Shown: positions 28,201 to 37,320 of the stretch, piece by piece
Position numbering within the stretch: the stretch's first letter is position 1
Layout: every line of letters begins with the position of its first letter
Origin: Brachionus koreanus
Lineage: Eukaryota; Rotifera; Eurotatoria; Ploima; Brachionidae
Assembly (NCBI GenBank): GCA_016987375.1
Contig: PJRA01000524.1
Span: 1,160,127 to 1,197,446, forward strand
Direction of reading: 5' to 3'
DNA: 37,320 nt
Translations under genes and position numbers: made by a program
Notes under the pieces: model-generated
The model's input: the letters and a program-made list of their open reading frames with translations, nothing else
Database searches by the model: none
What the model was told of the DNA's origin: nothing

Positions 28201-31200
28201 GTCGAATAGTATGCTTAAAAAAAATGGCTCGTTGGTCCAAATATATCAGGCCAAGTTTAGACTCGATTGTGGTAATGGTGAGCCGAGAAATTATGTTGTG
28301 CCCGATCGAATATTTTGCAATGTGTATCACCAGTGCTATGGCGATACAGGCAATGCGTATGTGTGCGAAAAAAACCATGCCTTTGACAGGAAGATAGGGG
28401 CGTGTGCGGCCGAAGAGCTGGTCGATTGTTCGCACAAGCTGGTCGTGACCGAAGCGGGCCAGCGGGCCGCCCGAGTCAAACATTCGGAAAGCAGCAAAAT
28501 GGGAAATTACATGAGCGGAACGGTGGCTAAATCGGTACCGAATAGCCGCGAGGAGTTGCTCGTCGCAATTCGGTTCGATTGTCGTGGTAGAGCAAACGGT
28601 CATTGGCGAGACACCAAGTATTGTGATGTATTTCATGCGTGTTTGAATAACGAGCAGAAAAAAACGTACAGTTGTGCACAATTGGGAGAGAAGACCTATT
28701 TTGACGAGGAGAGTAGACGATGCGAGTTTGCCAGACACAAACCGATGGCGTGTCGCAGCAACAGATACTTTCAGGCGGTGAGCAAGTCGAGCTCGCCAAC
28801 GCTGGTCTCACGAGAGTCGAGCGAAGGCTGGCGTCAGTTTATACGCTCGCGCGAGCCATTCTCGTGCATAAACCGGTTGGACGGCTTCTACGCTAGCCGA
28901 TGGTGCAACGTGTTCTACAGATGTTTTTTGGGCGTAAAGACCGAGTTTTTGTGTCCGAAAATGTTGAATTCGGACCGATTGTGGTGGGTGCAGCACGGCA
29001 GTTCGCAGGAAACGCCGCAAACGTCGGCCGCGTGTGTCTGGCCATGTGAGACCAGGAAAAAGTGCACGAGTCCGGGCGGCTCGATAGTCGAGGTCGGCGA
29101 CGGAAAGTACGACGAGAGCGCCAACGAGGCCGACCGAGTGTGGCGCAATTCGAACTGCGGCGGCAACTCGGGCCTCAACGATGTGTTCAGATTGTCCGAT
29201 CAGGACAACAATTGCCACGGACAGGCCGAAGGCGCCTTTTTTGCCAGCAAATACTGCAATGTGTTTCACAGATGCACCAACGGCAAACGAAAGGACTTTC
29301 AGTGTCCCAAGGCGACCAATACGCCCTACGATCTTTGGTGGAATGACGAGAAGGGCCAATGCGACTGGCCGTGCAAAGTCAAATGCAGCAAGCAAATATA
29401 CGCGTCGCCAAAGAGCGCCGCTCAAATTCAAATCGAAGATCGCAATCTAAACGAAGAGGAGTGCAGATCGTCGACCGGCTTGTTCGAGACAAAAAATTTT
29501 CAAATGGCCCAAGCCAAAAACGACAATCGACACTTTGTACCGTACACTAGACCGACCACTACAACAAGAACAACAACAACAACTACCACTGCAACCACTA
29601 CAACCACTAGGACCACTGCTACGACTAGCACTACTAGTACCACTACTACACGACGAATTGAATCAAGACAAATAAGCGGTCCGTTGCCTGACGAAAATTT
29701 TTTGTGTCGCAATATTGGCCTGTACATATCGGCCAAATACTGCAACGTGTTCTACGATTGCAAAGAGTACGCTCAAGCGCCACTAGCCGCTTACTATTGT
29801 GTCCAAGGCTATTTCGACTCGGTGAGCAGATCGTGTCGACCTAGTGTCAACGTACTATGCGCATACAATCCACAATTGGTCTATCCGTTCGTGGCCATAC
29901 ACGAACAAAGCCAGCCCGAAGAGATCGCATGCTCGAACTCGATCGGCTCGTACATAATTCACTCGAATCGATTCTGTAACATTTATTATGTGTGCGATGG
30001 CCGATCGACCAAGCCGTCGACTCACAGATGCTACGATCGAGCGAGCATGCAAGACGCTGTGTTCAATCGCGAGCTGAGAAAGTGTCAATCGAAAGCGATG
30101 GGTGTGTGCGAAGGCGAAATATTGCCAATGAAAGTGCACTATCAGAGCAGTCCAATAGATCATGGCAAGTATGCCGATTTGCAGCCGTTGTCTTGTCGCA
30201 CCGATCAGCAGTACTTGGCCGAACACGACAAATACTGCAATTTGTATCACTCGTGCATACTAGGCAAGTATCAAATGTACGCATGTGTCACCATGGGCTC
30301 GTTCGACAAGACAAGCTATTTCTATTACACTAATGGAGATTGTGCAGCGCCGAACGCCGACCAATGCGCTCCCAACAAAGCCATTTATCCATACGAAAAA
30401 CTTTTCTCAAATAGTGTGCATCAAACGGGCTCCAAGTACACGCCAGTTATATCGCCTTCTCTCACATACAAAGGTCAGTCTAGCTACAGTTCGATTAGTC
30501 TTAAAGCCATTTTGCCCTATACACCCATTTGTAGTCTAGACAGAGACAAGTACATAATACCAAGTCCCAAATTTTGCAATGTTTTTTTCGAATGTGTAAA
30601 TGGCAAAATAACCACATTTGCTTGCATAGACTCGACTACTGGTCTATTTAGCGGCATATTCGATCCATCGCTAAGAGCTTGCAAGCCATACAATCAAATT
30701 GATTGTCCTAGCAATAGTTTGTTTACGCCCGAGTACGACAACGGCCTAAGAAACCAAGTTAAGTACTTGGCCGACTATTCGTTTAGGACCGAGTCGAATT
30801 TTTCGTGCATCGACCGAGCCAACGGTTACTATGAGTCCGAATGGTGCAATGTGTTCTACAGATGTGTGAATGGCAAGCGCATTGATGCCAAATGCAGCTC
30901 GGGCAACACAAATGGCGACTATTTGTTTCAGTACGACTTGTGGTGGGAGCATCAAAATTCTAGTTTCAATGCCTACAGTCCGCTTGTGTTCACTGGACAT
31001 GATGAAAATGCCAAGTGTGAATGGCCGTGTAAAGTAAAATGCAACAAGCCTGTTTGGCTTGAGAAGGGCAAGACCCAATCGGCCAAGTTGATACAAAATC
31101 ACGATTTTGAACTGCATCCGGAGTGCTTTAAATCGGACACATTGGCCAAAGATGAGGAAAATACTAATTACAGCAACATAAATGACTTTCATGCCCAAGA

Positions 31201-34200
31201 TTTGGAAAGTGTTAATCCGTCTGGTTTCTATTGTGAAATGGACGGCACATTTAGAGATCCGATCTATTGCAATTTGTTTCATGTGTGCAATGGCCGTGAG
31301 AAGAATACCTATCAGTGTAAGCCAATTAATTCGCACGAGACAGTGTCTATATTTGATGCAGAGCGCGGCTATTGTGTGTCCAAATCGGATGGCTTCGCCA
31401 AATGCAATGGGGTTGTATTCGATGCGAATTTTATGAATTTGCCCGCTTACAGAGACTTGCCGACACCGATCAGGCCTTGTGTTGAATCGGGCGTGTTTCG
31501 TGCCTACGATAAAGAGGCGAAATACTGTGATTTGTATTACTGGTGCGAGAAACCGTTCAGCGAGCCGCTCTACTTCTATTGTGACTTTGCTACTTATGGA
31601 CACGAGCCGGCTTTCTTCAATTTTGAAACAAGACAGTGCGACTCGAGCTACAAGGTACGCTGTGATCAGCCCAATAAGCTTTATTCGGGCGTGTATCAGC
31701 CCAAGCTAATGGTCGAAAAAAAAGTCGACCAAGAAACAGTCGACACAGAGACGGCGTTGAAAAATTTTCTTCAAGCCAGTCCGTACATGATGCAAATAGT
31801 GTCCGGATTGTTGGATCCTGCGCCTGGCTACTTGAGTCTGCCTTCGTCTCAGTTTCAGACTAATTTCAAGTGTCCTCTAAATGCGCCAGGATACTATCCT
31901 AATTCAGATTTTTGTGACATTTTTCACTACTGCTACAGCAATGGTCAATTTAAAACATATGTGTGTGCTTCTATGCAAAATCAATATCAATTGTGGTGGA
32001 GTCATCAAACTGAACCCGGAAGACGCGATGTAAGTTTTTTTGTTTTTCTTTTTAGTTTCTAATTTTCAAATAAATTTCCAAAAATACTTCAAAGTTGAAT
32101 AGCTAATTTGGGTGTGTATAAAAACGGGCATTGGTGAATTTTGAATTTCAACTCTAATTTTCTGATGCAAAATTTCTTTCACCCATATAAAAAATTTCTA
32201 GTTTTTTAATGCTTTTTTTTTTTTTAAATTTTCAAAAAATATTTAAGTCTATAATTTTTTAAAATAGGACTCTAAAACTTCCTTCGGGCAAATAAAAGAA
32301 AAAAAACTAAATTTTCATTTTGAAAGGAGCTAGAATATTAGTAAAACTGTGAAAAAAAATTTTTTTCTTAAAATTAAATTGAATGTTTGAGAATTGATCA
32401 TTTATTCAAAATGAGTAATATTTATCTTTTTTTCTAAAATGACGTGATTATTCGAATTTAGTGACAGATTACTAATTGAAAGAATGGTTGACTCGTTTAA
32501 ACTAATTTTTTTTTTAAATAGAAGAAAAATTTTTAGGGCTAGACAAAATTCGAACTATTTAAAATTTTATCCATATTATAACTTAACTTAAGATTAATTA
32601 TTTTCATAAAATTTTTTCAATTTATTTATCTTAGTGATAAAAATATGGCCCCAATAACTTTTGGATGGAGTAGAAAAACACATATAAAAGGTAAAAAAAA
32701 ACATATAAAAAGATACAAAACATAAATACTATTTTATTAAAATGTGAATCAACATATAAATTTTTTTTTTCAAACTGAGAATAAAACATAAAGCGTTTTT
32801 TCAAAAATTTTTTATTCAATTATAAAAAGAGAAAAACACATAAAAGTAATGTCCAAAAAATATGTCACTTTAATTGCATTAAAAAAAAATTAAAAATTAA
32901 AATAAAAAAGAGAGAAACCCATAAAATCTAATCCAATTCGGCCCATCTGCCAGCTTTTGTCTTTTTTGACTTTTTTTTTTTAACAAATTCGTCTTCTTTT
33001 TTCTTTTTTTTGCAATGAAAAAAAATATATATGTTTTTTTCTCTGAAAATGAAACGAAAGTATTAGTTTTATGTTTTTTTTCTCTGATTCGATAATTTGA
33101 TGTTGGAATAATCAAAATGTCGGAAACTTAATAGTTCGAAATTGATAAAAAATTAAAAATTAAAATGTAGCAAAGTGAAATTTAGTACAAAAATTACAGC
33201 ACAAAGAGTAAAAATGATATAAATTTTTATCTAATTGTGCAAAAATAGTTTTGCAAACAGTAAATTTTTGTACAAATTTGTACAAACGAATTCTAAGCTC
33301 TGCAAAAACTGTGCATTTTATTTAAAATTTTATATAATGTTATTTTAATGATGTACATTTTACATAAAAATGAAGACTTTTTTTCAAATTTTAGAATTCG
33401 TTTGTACAAATTAGTACAAAAATGACCTGTTTGCAAAACTATTTTTGCACAATTAGATAAAAATTTATATCATTTTTACTCTTTGTGCTGTAATTTTTGT
33501 ACTAAAATTTCACATTGCCGAAAATAAATTTGTACAATTTCTTTTAACCCTAGTTCATCAATTTTTGTTTTTAAACAATTAACTTTATTGTAAATAAAAA
33601 GACTATAATGCTTTTTTTTTAAATCAGATAAAAGAAAAAAAACAATTATTTAAATGAATATCTGACAAGTCATGTCAGATAATTTAAATAATTTACTATG
33701 TAATATATCAAGAAGTAATGGAAAATCGAAATTTAGTCTGAATTTTGAGAATTCTGGAATTATCAATTTAATGAGCTATCAAGACTTTGAAACAAAAAAT
33801 AAAATCAATTCTTTTTTTTCTCTTAATTTTCGGGCTACATTGAATCCATAATTCAAAATTTTTTTTTAATAAAGTTTTAATAGTTCGGAGGCTAGATAGT
33901 TTTTTTTATATATATTTCTGGTAAAGGCGTGAAGAAAGATTTTTAAAAATATTTTAAAAACTTTTTTTCCAATTTCCTTCTTTATTTGGTTCGTGTTTTT
34001 TATATTGATCGAATATTTTTTTTTTTTAAATTAAATTAATTAAATTTTTTTTTTATTTTAATTTTAAAACAAGTTAAGCAGATAAATCAATAATTGATTG
34101 AAGTTTTTGAAACTTTGTGTTTTTTAAACTAATTAATTTTAAGACTTTTTTATAAAAAATTCATAAAAAAATTTTTAAAGAAAAAAAACTTACGATATAC

Positions 34201-35224
34201 GCAAATAGTTTGCTAAATTTTACAATAAAAAAATGCTAAAATTTTTAATTTTACTTAAGAACATTTTTTGTGATTGGCCATGTAACCTAATTGGACCTAA
34301 TACAGTTTGTCCATCTCATAAGCGAGTGTTGATGCGTGATAGACAACAAATTTCGGGTGGCATATCTCAGCAAGAAGTTCTTTCATCAACATGTCAAAAT
34401 ACTCAAACAGCTAAAGCCCATTTAAGTGATAACTGGGGCAATGAGCGTTCAAAAAGCGTACCAATTATCAATAGCGAAACTTTTGTAGGTCTAAATTCAA
34501 ATACAAAATCAGAGCCGTTGATTGTGTCGAATCCAACTCTTAGTGTTTATGTTCCTTGTACAATTACTTCCGAATGGTTCAACAGTCCCCAGATAATCAA
34601 GTGCAGCAATGAGCACAGGATGTTCGGTTTTGCACCTGATCCCAAAGATTGCACAAAATTTTACCGCTGTGATCAAGCAATTACTCAGGATGGTTTTTCT
34701 ACGGGTTCTCTTTATTCATGTATTGGAGGTCTTTATTGGGATCAGACTAAACGAATGTGTGTACCTCCATCTGAATCATCATGTGATCCAATGTATATTG
34801 TCAAACAAAATTTAAAAAACTCGTCCAATTTTGTTTGTCCTGGTTATACTTGCAGCCAAGTGGGGCTCTCTGTCAAGAATCAAATGAAGATGGTCGGCGG
34901 AAAGCCCAATTCATAGTAAAATTAACAGCTAAAATAATTAGAATATTTTTTAAACATTTCTTTTTTTTTAGTTATAGATGTGATGGTGAATGCGCATTGG
35001 AGTTTGTCTGTCCACTTGATTTGATATTTGATAATTTAAATCAACGCTGTGAGTGGTTAGCGCCTCAATTTCGAATGGCATCGCTAAAAGCTTCAGCTTC
35101 TTTCAACAAAGTTCTACAACATCAGAAAAGAATGAATTCAAATGAAGCTCATTCAAATTTAGAAAAGCCAGTAGTTATAGATGAAATTATAGAGAAGCAA
35201 AACAAGACTTCTAGCATTAATTAA
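25297..35224 (+). CDS. Secreted multi-domain chitin-binding protein (about 17 CBM14/peritrophin-A domains), four exons
   Basis: Exons 25297-25321, 27282-32029, 34260-34915 and 34972-35224 join in frame to 1,893 residues. Exon 1 plus the start of exon 2 gives a classic signal peptide, MSQQNFILVFLLLIIVTNG, followed by ELIEHK. CBM14 domains bind chitin with six Cys in three disulfides. Here they recur with signatures such as FCNLYHICRDGK, YCNVFHRCTNGK and WCNVFYRCVNGK. I count 15 in exon 2 (one finishing in exon 3) and two more in exons 3-4, ending YYRCDGECALEFVC. Four domains carry an insert with LWW and a WPC motif (see findings). A Thr-rich linker lies between domains 7 and 8. The junctions RRD/NIFCDWPC and GGKPNS/YYRC restore domain sequence. 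The gene is far richer in G/C than its surroundings. It is likely a component of peritrophic matrix or cuticle; which one cannot be told. AATAAA is at 35299-35304. Confidence 0.9.
26338..26493. mobile_element. piggyBac-like MITE in intron 1 of the CBM14 gene
   Basis: Perfect 13-bp terminal inverted repeats, CACTAGAAAGTCC at 26338-26350 and GGACTTTCTAGTG at 26481-26493. Flanks are TTAG and GTAA, each one change away from TTAA. It belongs to the same family as 15745-15959 (CACTAGAAAG..C). It is 156 bp with no ORF. Confidence 0.7.
26584..27030 (-). mobile_element. LTR-retrotransposon remnant: internal tail plus 3' LTR, antisense to the host gene
   Basis: On the minus strand a coding tail (LKYLLPLISPFEDE, stop) is followed by a polypurine tract AAGGGGGAAGAGG (about 26919-26931). 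Next is an LTR that begins TGTCACGG at 26914 and ends CTAACA near 26584, about 331 bp, with a TATAAATA box and AATAAA inside it. The coding tail just before the tract fits Ty3/Gypsy-like elements. No 5' LTR was seen, so the element is truncated. The left limit of the internal part is approximate. Confidence 0.7.
29555..29650 (+). repeat. Thr-codon repeat (Thr-rich linker)
   Basis: A run of ACA/ACT/ACC/ACG codons with a few Arg, Ala and Ser codons codes for a Thr-rich segment between CBM14 domains 7 and 8. Such segments are usually heavily O-glycosylated mucin-like spacers in peritrophins. Synonymous codons are mixed, so it is not a simple microsatellite. Confidence 0.8.
32030..34259 (+). other. 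Third exon-exon gap (intron) of the CBM14 gene
   Basis: 2,230-bp intron with donor GAT|GTAAGT and acceptor CTTAAG|AAC, phase 0, falling inside a CBM14 domain between its LWW and WPC parts. It contains the fold-back at 33170-33517. An additional small exon inside it is not needed to restore the domain. Confidence 0.75.
33170..33517. repeat. Long fold-back element, about 125-bp arms
   Basis: Arms at about 33170-33296 and 33391-33517 are reverse complements over blocks such as ACAAAAATTACAGCACAAAG, TTATCTAATTGTGCAAAAAT and GTACAAACGAATTCTAA, with few mismatches. The spacer is about 95 bp and no ORF lies inside. The sequence is unrelated to the 1817-2244 fold-back but has the same design. Confidence 0.75.
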
Positions 35225-35594
35225 TTTAGAAATTAATTATTTGTTGAATTAATTTTTTTTAAATTTGTCTGTTTTAATTGTTTTTTTCGTTTTGTTAAAA
35301 TAAAAATTTTTTGAAACAAAAACCTAAAAATTCTCTTTAATTCTCTTTTCAAACTAAACAATGATAACAGGTCTTCAATAAATAGTTGCAGAGTTAACAT
35401 ATTTGAAAAATTGGGTTTATCATTCAAATTTAACTAGATTCACCAAGTATTGAACTGCTCATGAGAATTAAAATTTAACAAGTAATTTTAAAAATTCTTT
35501 AAAAATTTAATGTATGATTTATTCAATAAAAATTTAAACAAACATGCGTTTAAAAAAGCTAATTTTTGTTCATATTTAACAAAAAATAATAATA
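35225..35594. other. 3' flank of the CBM14 gene
   Basis: Contains the likely poly(A) signal AATAAA at 35299-35304, 75 bp after the stop. Nothing else is recognised. Confidence 0.6.
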
Positions 35595-35756
35595 TGGGTT
35601 TATGATCCAATAAATCAAGATTTTGTAGTAAATATTGGTAAACCAGCTTTCGTTGAGCAAGAAGTTTTGCATTACGAACATGAAGTTAATCAAGAACTAG
35701 AACCTTTAAATTTCTTTAAAGCTATGGATATTCCGTTGAACAATAAACAAAAATGA
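35595..35756 (+). pseudogene. Unrecognised coding relic
   Basis: 53 codons read WVYDPINQDFVVNIGKPAF, then VEQEVLHYEHEVNQELEPLN, then FFKAMDIPLNNKQK and a stop. The residue composition is that of a normal protein and not of the A/T background. There is no ATG with good context; sequence to about 35930 shows further short protein-like pieces in shifting frames (for example DAFTESDSL), which suggests a frameshifted pseudogene. Confidence 0.35.
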
Positions 35757-36579
35757 GGCGCAAACAAGAGAACAATACCGTGTCTTCAATTACAATCTTT
35801 AGATTGGGTTAAAGAAAAATAGATGCTTTTACAGAATCTGACTCTTTATAAGATAAAGATGAGCCAAAACCAAGATGAGCAAAAAAACAAAAACAAATCC
35901 ACAGTTTCAAAGAAATGATAATCATTTATGTACTTAATGTATGAGACCTTTATGGTCCAAACGGATTTACCAAAAAAATATTGTTCTTTATTATTTTTAT
36001 AATTTTTTTCAATTGACAGTTATTTTTAAAAATTATTTGGAATAAACTTTTTTTGTAAATTTTTATCTGATTTGTTTTTTAATATAAAATAACGGGTGAG
36101 GCATATAAGTAAATAGACAAAAGTTAAGCTTACTTTCCCGATTAGGAAAATGATCAGATAATCTAATATATATGTCATGCGCATTAAGTGAAGCTATTTA
36201 TTTAAGCTAAATGATCAAAAAAATATTACTTTAAGTAAAATAAAAAAAATAAAATTTTCGGGCATTTATTTATTTAATTATCAAATAAAACAGTTAGTGC
36301 CACATTAGCAAAAAAGTTATTTTTTCTTAATTTTTATTGTTTTTTTTTTAATTTTTATTGAGAATTTAATTAATTTGGTGTCGATTAATAAAAAATAGTT
36401 ACTTTTTTTAATTTTTATGATATTTTTTTATTTTTAGTGTTTTTTTTTAAAAATTGGGGTAAAAAATTAAAAATTTGGGGTATTTTATTAAAAATTTGTG
36501 GTAATCGAACTAAATTTCTCTTTATTTAACTTAAATGTACTACCAATTTTAGCTAAATATGCAAACTTAGCATAAATGA
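35757..36579. other. Region between two coding relics
   Basis: Apart from the decayed pieces up to about 35930 and the dispersed repeat at 36104-36154, only A/T-rich sequence was seen. Confidence 0.4.
36104..36154 (-). repeat. Dispersed repeat, inverted copy of 92-144
   Basis: Reverse complement reads CATTTTCCTAATCGGGAAAG, then TAAGCTTAACTTTTGTCTAT and TTACTTATAT, matching the repeat at the left end of the window with several substitutions. Confidence 0.5.
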
Positions 36580-37194
36580 AAAAAAAATATTATCAGTAAT
36601 CAAGTTAAGGAAGTTAGGAGAAAAGGACCAAAAAGAAAAGTCCGAAAAGAAATAATAGAAGAAGATACTGAGGATGAGGAACCTTTAAATAAGATAGGTA
36701 GATTTGAAGCTAACGCAATTAAAATTTCTGACATAGAAGCTACTTGCTCAGAAAATATGGAGATTTTTCCAGATAAAATGCTTAATCAACATATTCACAA
36801 ATTAGGAGAGGCTAAAATTAGAGACACGATTCAAGTACCTGTCACTGATGTTGATAGGAGTCAGGCAGATTTATTTAATGTTTTAGCATATATTACAAAA
36901 TTTAATACCGCACATATGACATATCAATTAGCTACCAAATATGGTATTATTGCCGCGTGGCATACAAGAAATAAATTTCAAATTTGTAAAGAAAAATTAT
37001 TACAATTTTAAAGTTTAAATTTAAGTAAGGAATTATCATTAAGAGAAATTAATAGGATACATTCGATAAGTGGAAGACAAGGGTTCTTAAAATGTAACTG
37101 TTTGGGTAAATTCGAAAGAAATTTAAAAAAAAATAATGTTTTATGCAATTCTAAGTGTGATCAGGTACAAGGTACAACAAAATTCAAGTTGTAA
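36580..37194 (+). pseudogene. C-terminal part of a KRBA2-like integrase-type mobile element, with a nonsense codon
   Basis: The frame is open from 36580, interrupted once by TAA at 37009-37011, then continues in the same frame to 37194. Basic and acidic segments (RRKGPKRKVRKEI, EEDTEDEEPL) are followed by IQVPVTDVDRSQADLFNV and YGIIAAWHTRNKFQICKEKL, then ELSLREINRIHSISGRQGFL and KCNCLGKF, NNVLCNSKCDQ. The order VPVPDVDR - RNQF.xCKE - SLR - GGQGFxKCNC - CNSKC is typical of the region after the integrase core in arthropod proteins annotated as KRAB-A domain-containing protein 2-like, which are mobile-element products. The CNC cluster has lost some of its usual cysteines (CLGKFERNLK). No integrase core was found upstream, so this is a truncated dead copy. 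Confidence 0.65.
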
Positions 37195-37320
37195 ACGAAA
37201 ATAATTTTTTTTATGATTTTTATTAAAAATTTTACTTAATGTAAAATCAATTTATGTTAAATTGTTTTTTTTTTATATTTTTATGTAAAATTGTTAATGA
37301 TATTGATCAAAATTTTTAAA

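Noticed and set aside
27306..31709. Many other open frames on both strands inside the CBM14 exon
   Set aside because: They are shadows caused by the higher G/C content and the Cys/Asn-rich codons. None has a family signature.
34233..34259. Exon 3 of the CBM14 gene starting at the ATG at 34233
   Set aside because: The acceptor CTTAAG at 34259 joins in phase to exon 2 and completes a CBM14 domain. The upstream codons are intron sequence.
1..37320. CRISPR arrays, bacterial operons, rRNA genes
   Set aside because: The window is plainly eukaryotic. No regularly spaced direct repeats or rRNA-like sequence were seen.

Overview
This is AT-rich metazoan nuclear DNA. Several conserved eukaryotic genes are split by short GT-AG introns (45-60 bp) and a few introns of 1.5-2.3 kb. 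A secreted protein with many chitin-binding peritrophin-A (CBM14) domains and an arthropod-style TCAGT initiator point to an ecdysozoan, most likely a small arthropod, perhaps mite-like. The lineage guess is an inference and is weak. Genes are compact, and between them lie long A/T-rich stretches full of inverted repeats and decayed transposons. There is a 14-base N gap at 22430-22443.

Left part (1-15 kb): an unrecognised single-pass membrane protein gene; an intronless selenophosphate synthetase with an in-frame UGA and a SECIS element in its 3' UTR; a tight cluster of BOLA2 (+), MIA40/CHCHD4 (-), Hakai/CBLL1 (-) and tubulin-folding cofactor D (+, three exons, complete). BOLA2 and MIA40 converge on a 68-bp spacer with interleaved poly(A) signals. 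Hakai and TBCD diverge from a 194-bp spacer.

Middle part (15-25 kb): an accessory, repeat-driven region. A 1.93-kb block occurs twice, 4,032 bp apart, and a 538-bp core occurs a third time. Each copy of the core holds a small minus-strand gene for a 121-residue Ala/Pro/Leu/Ser-rich repeat protein of unknown family, with its own TATA box and poly(A) signal. Between the first two copies lies a defective non-LTR retrotransposon (APE endonuclease, partial reverse transcriptase, C-terminal tail, 3' end). piggyBac-like MITEs with CACTAGAA ends and TTAA flanks also occur.

Right part (25-37 kb): one large gene. A TATA/initiator promoter and a 25-nt coding first exon supply the signal peptide, and three further exons give a 1,893-residue secreted protein with about 17 CBM14-type domains. 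Its first intron holds an antisense LTR-retrotransposon remnant and a MITE; its third intron holds a long fold-back repeat. The window ends with decayed coding relics, one of them the C-terminal part of a KRBA2-like integrase-type mobile element.

Functional links: BOLA2 and MIA40 both act on the anamorsin / cytosolic Fe-S and disulfide pathways. The SPS gene implies that the organism still makes selenoproteins. The candidates for something undescribed are the triplicated Ala/Pro repeat gene with its GGTCA-rich upstream region, and the WPC-type variant chitin-binding domains.
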